Source: Clarkia xantiana subsp. parviflora
Taxonomy: Eukaryota > Streptophyta > Magnoliopsida > Myrtales > Onagraceae
DNA: 64,000 bases
Reading direction: 5' to 3'
Assembly (NCBI GenBank): GCA_036873135.1
Contig: JAPTYO010000013.1
Location: forward strand, 22,503,901 to 22,567,900
Each line of letters begins with the position of its first letter. The stretch's first letter is position 1. The position numbers were made by a program, and so were the translations under genes. A model generated the notes under the pieces. The model worked only from the letters and a program-made list of their open reading frames with translations. It did no database searches and was not told where the DNA came from. Shown here in pieces: positions 58,571 to 64,000 of this stretch.

Positions 58571-59196
58571 TAGGGATGGCAACGGGGCGGGTTTTGGCAG
58601 CCCCGGACCCGCCCCGCGGGTCGGCCTGGCTGACCCGGCCCCGACCAATTGGACCTTCCAGGTCGGGTCGGGTCAGCAATCCCGCGGGTCGACCCGCGGG
58701 GCCCCGACCCGCCCCGTCATGTGAGCAAATTTTTTTTTTTTTTTTTTTTTTTTTCACTTTTCAATATTAAATACAATTTTTTTTGTCAAAATATTACATT
58801 ATATATAAATTCAAAACATAAATCTAACACCAATCAAATATAAACAACAAACACATCAAATTCATTACAAATACAAATTCAAATCCAAACACCAAATTAA
58901 CAAATCCTAATAATCTAAATATACATATATTTGTAATTTGGTACATGTTATTTATATAGGTATATTAACCATATTATTTAGTAAATGTTAGATCATATTA
59001 ACATAAAAAAAATTTTAAAAAAAAAATTATATATATATGCATTTCGGGGCGGGTCTACGGGGCCCCGGGTCTCTAGACCCGCCCCGCCCCGACCCCGACC
59101 CGACCCGGACCCGACCCGTGACCCGCGGGTCGGCGGGTCAAAACCGGGTCGGGGCCCCGCGGGTCAGCGGGGCCCCGAGACCCGTTGCCATCCCTA
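58571..59196. mobile_element. Non-autonomous hAT-type element (626 bp)
   Basis: Terminal inverted repeats TAGGGATGGCAACGGG and CCCGTTGCCATCCCTA are flanked by a perfect 8-bp TSD CTTTTAAC (58563-58570 and 59197-59204), the hAT target length. Ends are rich in GACCCG/CGGGTC words, the centre is AT-rich, and there is no transposase. Confidence 0.9.
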
Positions 59197-59227
59197 CTTT
59201 TAACGGATTCAAAACTTTATGAAACAG

Positions 59228-59496
59228 TTAAGATTTTATCAACTCTCACAAACGGAATGATAAAGAAAAGCAATAGAGAACACATGATTTAACGTGGTTC
59301 GGTCAAATTTGACCGACGTCTACAATTCTGACGGCTGTCGTTTATTGATATTCACAGAGTTAAAATTTCAAAGAATACAAGCTATATAAATAGCGGTGGT
59401 GAAAGACTCATAAACCCTACCGGGTCGGGTTGGCCCAAAATTTGGGTTAGGGCTTCGCCCCGAACTCCAACTTGGATAATCATGATCCATAACTCA
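59228..59496 (-). repeat. Copia-type 3' LTR (element G)
   Basis: The minus strand starts TGTTGAGTTATGGATC at about 59496 and runs to about 59228; the outer end is decayed. A purine stretch (AAGTGAGAGAAT) lies just inside at 59497-59512. Same family as the solo LTR at 46738-46981. Confidence 0.7.
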
Positions 59497-59633
59497 ACAA
59501 TTCTCTCACTTGAATACTAATTCAATCTTCCAAGATAACTTCATTCTCCAAAAGAGTCTCTCATCAACATCAACAACTCCGCCTCGCCACAGCCACACGT
59601 CTTCTAACACAGCTATAGAAGACCACCTGAGGT

Positions 59634-59760
59634 TTTGCACAATCTCAGTTTTCTAACATCGACACATTTTGTCAACATGTCTACTGGATTCTTTGCACCA
59701 TCTATCTTCTCCAAACACATCTCCCCTTCTTCCACAGCCTTCCAAGTGAAATGGTATCGT
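59634..59760 (-). pseudogene. Copia RNase H C-terminal fragment (element G)
   Basis: The minus strand reads RRYHFTWKAVEEGEMCLEKI, then DGAKNPVDMLTKCVDV and RKLRLCKTSG, the conserved end of a Copia polyprotein (HxxDMLTK region). It lies upstream of the G 3' LTR as expected. Everything further 5' is missing: a tandem GGATGCACTCCACAA-type repeat starts at about 59780. Confidence 0.8.
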
Positions 59761-59769
59761 CTCCTACCC

Positions 59770-60260
59770 AAAAATGACCCCCTCCATTAATGATGCACTC
59801 CACAAGGATGCACCCCTCCAACAAGGATGCACTCCAGAAGGATGCACCCGCTCCAACAAGGATGCACTCCACAAGGATGCATGCGCAACATCTATAATGA
59901 GAACCCCTCCGTAGCTAATCATGAGTTATCTGTGGTTAACAAGGTAATCACTCTATCCCGTACATGATTAACTCCTATTCCGGAATAAGAGTCTCCAACC
60001 TCTATAAATACTCATTCATTTTACTCATTTGAAGTTTGAGTTTTCTCTCTACAGTTACGCTCTTCATTTATCTATCTAGAACTGAGACTTATTTAAGTAT
60101 CGGATGGGTTCATCGGGAAATCTCGGTCTACCCTTCTTTACAGGTGATTACGAAGAGGAGTACGATAATAAGTGAAGACGTGCAACCAAGGTAACCCTAC
60201 GGGAGCACAGATCCAACACCATCCTTCTCCAAGTTACCCAGAATATCGGAAAACGGTGTC
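59770..60260 (+). repeat. LTR-like stretch, plus orientation
   Basis: Short tandem repeats (GGATGCACTCCACAA) at 59790-59885, then TATAAATA near 60003, a pyrimidine-rich leader and TTATTTAAGTATCGGATGGG, which parallels GACTTAAGCATCGGAGAGGG in the A LTR. This looks like part of a Tat-type LTR; ends and TSD were not found. Confidence 0.4.
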
Positions 60261-60621
60261 GTATGATTACCACCAACGACCATGTCTTTCGATATATGAA
60301 ACACAACTTCATGTTGGGCTGAGTCGACTAACGGACATAGCTACTGCAGCTGTCGTCGCTTCAAGTTCCGATAATTTATGTAGTCTCGAAACAAGATGGT
60401 CATTCTGTCAATTTAGCATTTGAAGTTGTTGCTGCCTGCAACTCCGGTATGTGCCCACGACACCGTTGCTGGCTGGTATACTTTGTTTTTTCTGTAAAAA
60501 AAAACAAAAAAAAACATACGTCATATTTAAAAGTTCTACGTCAGCGCGGTTAAGTATTAACCAATAAGTAATTTTGCCAAAAAAAAACCTTCAGACTCAG
60601 AAGATAAAATATTAGGTAACT
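60261..60621. other. Spacer, nothing recognised
   Basis: The open frame at 60172-60423 has no known motif and overlaps the LTR-like tail. The rest is unassigned up to TAACT (60617-60621), the possible TSD of element H. Confidence 0.35.
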
Positions 60622-61433
60622 TGTTGTTAGGTTCCGAGTCTAGGGTCAACGGGCGGTCGACTTAAGTCTCGTTCCTCACTGGAGATGTTGCGGATTCGGT
60701 GCTTTCGGGTTGTGCTGTCCTAGCTTGTGTCCTTCCGTCCTTAGCTTCTCTTCTCGCCCTGCAAGAGGGGCAATACCAGGCACAGAGGGGGGGTGGTGCC
60801 TGATGAACCCTCTCTGATGCCTAAGTCAGTACGGTTTTAGAGAGATAAAGCTAGAGAGATGTCAGAGCAAAATTATGCAACTCGCCAAGATCCCCAAATG
60901 AATAGTGGAAGGGTTGTATTTATAGGCAACTGTGTCATTAAGGTGGCTTAATGACATCGTTAACCTTTAAACACAATTAATTAACCTTTAAACACGTAAT
61001 TAAGACCTTAGGGTACGGAAAGGGTTGGCGGAAATAAACCGAGTATGGGAGTGTAAAAACAGTGTCGGGGCCCTTGGGGGGGAGGAAAATCCGACCCCCA
61101 AGGGTAGGGGTTGGGTGTGGCCACCCAACCCCTCCTAGGGGAGATAGGGTTGGCCAACCCTATCCCCCCTAGGGGAGATCGGGTTGGCCCACCCGATCTC
61201 CCCTAGGGGAGATCGGGTTGGCCGACCCGATCTCCCCTAGGGGAGGTCGGGTGTGGCCACCCGACCTCACCTAGGTGAGTCTAACTCGGCCGGACGAGTA
61301 TTTTGGCCTCGTCCGGACCGTTGGTGTCTTCGCGCGGTGTTCGGGTTGAAGTTTCGATTTACAATCATTAACGGGGTGATCAAAATGAAACGATTCGGAA
61401 GTCAACGGGTTCAAATTGGGCGTATATCCATCA
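60622..61433 (-). repeat. Element H (Tat-type) 3' LTR (about 812 bp)
   Basis: The minus strand begins TGATGGATATACG at 61433, like TGATGGATAAGTG in element A, and ends TAACAACA at 60622. TATAAATA (minus) is at 60917-60924. The CTTAGGCATCAGAGAGGG block corresponds to CTTAAGCATCGGAGAGGG in A. A purine tract GTTGACTCGGGGGCATG sits inside it at 61434-61452. Only this LTR and the 3' region are inside the window. Confidence 0.82.
61104..61279. repeat. Palindromic array in U3 of the H LTR
   Basis: Five units of 30-44 bp, each a near-perfect palindrome such as GGGAGATCGGGTTGGCC plus its complement, joined by CCCCTAGGGG or CACCTAGGTG. Arms vary together: AGGGGTTGGG, AGATAGGG, AGATCGGG (twice) and AGGTCGGG, each with its own complement. 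Confidence 0.9.
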
Positions 61434-61452
61434 CATGCCCCCGAGTCAACCA

Positions 61453-62999
61453 ATGGCCTGACCCTTGATTGACTCTATTTTAGGATGGTATGACACGCGC
61501 AATTTGAAGCCGGGATTTTACCTTTTGTCTGAATGCTTACTTACCCATGGATGTGTGCCTCTGACTCTGCCCCCTGCCTTATAAGATAGAGGAATTGTAA
61601 ACGTCAGAATAGCACGGACACGTGTCCAAGCACGCGTCCGTCTGAGGTGGAAATAATAAATTTATCCTTGCTACGGGCACATACTCAAAAAATGCATGCT
61701 CGCATAGGAATGCAATACGAATACAGCTAGGTGATTCGTACTTCAATTTCATGCTGGGATTCATCTAAGTGGAGAAAAATTTAATTTTGGTCTAAAATTT
61801 TTCTAAGTATGGGATGCTTAAAAAATAAACCCACGAGATGTTACCTTGAGTGGAGATATGCCTAACTATAGTCTAAGGGAGGTAAAGATGATAGTTTTCC
61901 TTTAACCCTTAGATCTCATCTAGTTTTAAATGGAGGGTTGTGATTATGTCACTTTAAAAAACCCTACACCTTTTCAAATATATAGGGGAGTACAGAAAAT
62001 ACCTTACTTAGCCACCATTGTCATCCTTTCCCTTTTTTTTTCACACTTGGAGAGCAAGGAAAATTTTGGAGCACACCAAGGTAAGGGCCGGCCAAGAATT
62101 CCGGTGAAGGGCCAGAAATTCTGACCAGCAGCTCCGGCGGGAGGCGACCACCGGCATGAGACGGAGGCGACAGGTGGGCCAGCGGATCGGGACGGCGACG
62201 CGACTCCGAGCGGCTGACAGACAGAGGCGGCGCGGCGCGAGCAGGGCCAACGGAGGGCGGTAGCTGGACGAGTGGCGGCGTCGGGACTGGCTGGAGTTGG
62301 CGACGGCGAGGCGAGGCGGCTCCGGCACGACGAGAAACGACCTCCGGTGACGGCAGGGTCCGACCTCCGGCGAGGGACTGATTTCCGGCGGTCTTCAAAC
62401 TTGAAATCCGGACCCGTTTATCATATCGGGTCGGGTTTTCCTAATGTCCAATTTTTTCCTTCTCGTTACCGTATAAAATGTCGATACTTGCATTTCCGAT
62501 ACTCGATTGCCGATGCTTGATTGAGTATGTGATTGTCGTGGTTAGCCGTAGTTAGTTGTGGATTTGGGGAAAAAATTTTGGCCGATCGTCCGGAGATAGT
62601 TTCTTGTCCGATTAAACTATCCCCGTTTTGAATTTGATGTCGGGGCGCCATTTTGTGTGTTGATTTCCGTTGGGGGGCGTAATTGTAATTTTGCCCGGGA
62701 ACTGACTCTTGGTTCGGACAAAATTGTCCGATTTGGTTGTCGTGGTGTCTTTGGTGCATGTTTGTTACCTTTGTTGGATGTCTTCGAATCTTTGGTTGTT
62801 GTTGTTGGTCGAGTGCCGGGGTACTCCCGTTTTTTCGGAAATTTTCTTGTTTTGACATCTGTCATGCCGTGGAAGGTACTGTATTCCTGGTGGTGTCCCC
62901 GCACACAGACTCTGCAGAGGCGTTACATCCTTCGAAGGATGAGTGAGTTTCTTTTCTCTTCTTTTCGTCGCATTACTTCCTTTCCTATTATTAGCTTAG
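61453..62999 (-). other. Element H 3' region, including a GC-rich island (62080-62400)
   Basis: The first about 50 bp (minus strand CCTAAAATAGAGTCAA) match the sequence before the A 3' LTR. 62080-62400 is GC-rich and may be the promoter or leader of the antisense gene that follows. An open frame at 62657-63025 (+) has no known motif. A GTGAGT at 62943 and an AG at 62998-62999 could bound an intron, but the phases of the flanking frames do not agree. Confidence 0.4.
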
Positions 63000-64000
63000 T
63001 GTTGCGATCTGAGCCGGGGTGTTAGTCGAAACTTGATTCGAACTTTGGGATTTCCTACTACCTTTGACTTAGGTCTCGCTGCTTTGTCGGAGAACCACCT
63101 GACTAGGTCTGATTATAACGAGCACGTTACCTTAGGTGATATCTGCCCCTTAGATGAGCCTCTATATCCCTTCCTCCCCTCCTTGGGGAATACCCGCCAG
63201 ACAGTGACAGAGCCTCCCAGGGGGAAGGTCGTTGTTTACCCTTCCCAGATCCGATCTGGACTGCGGCTGCCTTGCTGTGATGATCTTGTAGAGTTGAGTA
63301 GGTTCTTTAGGATCTCCCCTGTGAACCTTGCTCCTAGTGCTATCCGTGTCTGGGTGGGCTTTCGGGTGTTATGCCACTGGTACTCCTGGAAGTACTCACT
63401 GGTTTTGTTCCGCTGCTTCTATCGATTCCAATATCAGAGGAAGGTAGGCTTTGCGAGTTTTGTAACTCGGCATCCATCCCTCAAAGATTCCCGGTTTGCT
63501 GACTTTGGGTTGAGTGGGGTCGAGTGGGATACTTCTCTTCGCTTCGTGGCCCGGAGCGATAACTCAGCGAGCCACTGGGCCAAACACTATTTCTTCATTA
63601 CGGATCGGTATGTTACTTGGTCAGTCTTGAATGAGGATCGGTCAGACGGCTGGCCTGCCTTCGGGGAGTTCTCTTCCGCGGATTTAGATACTATGAAGGC
63701 CATCTATGAGAGCAACAGGACCCAGTCATACTGCCCTGTGTCCTTAGTGACTGAGACGGATCTTTATGAAGCAGGGATCAGTTTGACTCCTGACTCCGGG
63801 GGTTCGGTATGTTACTTAGTCTTCTCATCTGCATTTACTTTTTGCTTTTTTCTTGTAGGTTGGTTTCACGGGAAAACATATAACGTGCAGGCGGCACCGG
63901 TCGATCTGAGCAAGAGGAGGGCTCCATCTAGCTCTACCTTGAAGAAGTCTCCCATGCTTGGGAAAACTGCTGGGGCCTCTGGTATACTTCCTTCACTTTG
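63000..64000 (+). CDS. Antisense gene of element H, N-terminal part (runs off the window)
   Basis: The frame (codon starts at multiples of 3) is open from about 63000 to the window end. It contains LPCCDDLVELSRFFRISPVN, AIRVWVGFRVLCHWYSWKYS, LVLFRCFYRFQYQRKVGFAS and HWAKHYFFITDRYVTWS, a pattern I recognise as the plant 'putative gypsy type transposon' domain (PF04195-like). A likely 52-57 bp intron ends with TTTTTTCTTGTAG at 63858; the donor is GTTCGG at 63802 or GTATGT at 63807, and only the former fits the phase. The next exon opens GWFHGKTYNVQAAPVD, matching GWFAGKSSSLHAAA in element A. Start codon unresolved. The family has no known biochemical role. Confidence 0.75.

Noticed and set aside
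60172..60423. 83-codon open frame
   Set aside because: It overlaps an LTR-like tail, has no known motif and is bounded by stop-rich sequence.
62657..63025. 122-codon plus-strand open frame as first exon of the antisense gene
   Set aside because: No motif, and its frame does not join the PF04195-like frame through the available donor and acceptor sites in matching phase.
1..64000. tRNA, rRNA or other structured RNA genes
   Set aside because: I looked for tRNA-like B-box and anticodon-stem patterns and rRNA motifs while reading and found none convincing; a covariance-model scan would be needed for certainty.

Overview
This is nuclear DNA of a flowering plant, most likely a eudicot. The evidence is two spliced plant genes (a family-1 UDP-glycosyltransferase and a MORN-type phosphatidylinositol 4-phosphate 5-kinase) with ordinary GT-AG introns, set in a large block of plant LTR retrotransposons. 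Nothing here looks bacterial or organellar. All calls were made by reading the sequence; no database search was possible.

Layout. 2-1736 (+) is the 3' part of a UGT76-like glucosyltransferase: the end of exon 1, one intron and a complete exon 2. About 2.05-53.3 kb is almost wholly transposon-derived and separates the UGT from the kinase. Element A (2546-13996, +, TSD ACGAC) is a Ty3/Gypsy Tat-type element inserted in an old Copia remnant. It lacks gag, its pol is broken, and its 3' region holds a spliced antisense gene. Element B (14217-21224, +, TSD CGGTC) is a non-coding LTR element with a third, inverted LTR inside. Element C (21448-53317, -, imperfect TSD GAGCC/AAGCC) is a Gypsy element reduced to LTRs, gag and protease. 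C contains Copia element F (22865-49634, -), and F contains two further elements: Copia element E (27509-35933, +, TSD TTCTT) and non-coding LTR element D (38348-48982, -, TSD TCCAA). D in turn holds a 720-bp foldback element and a 244-bp solo LTR. The nest is therefore up to four levels deep.

54927-58145 (+) is a complete eight-exon PIP5K gene (759 codons). Downstream lie a 626-bp hAT-type element with 8-bp TSDs, a Copia 3' end, an LTR-like stretch, and the 3' LTR and 3' region of a second Tat-type element, H (minus strand). The antisense gene of H (plus strand here) runs off the right end of the window.

How the parts relate. A and H are the same kind of element, and each shows a different half of the same antisense gene: H the N-terminal domain, A the C-terminal coiled-coil half. 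They overlap at an exon that begins Gly-Trp-Phe. B and D are two members of one non-coding family with shared PBS, PPT and internal repeat modules. The most unusual signal is that repeat arrays in B/D, and in the LTR U3 regions of H and A, are built of short hairpins whose two arms change together from unit to unit.
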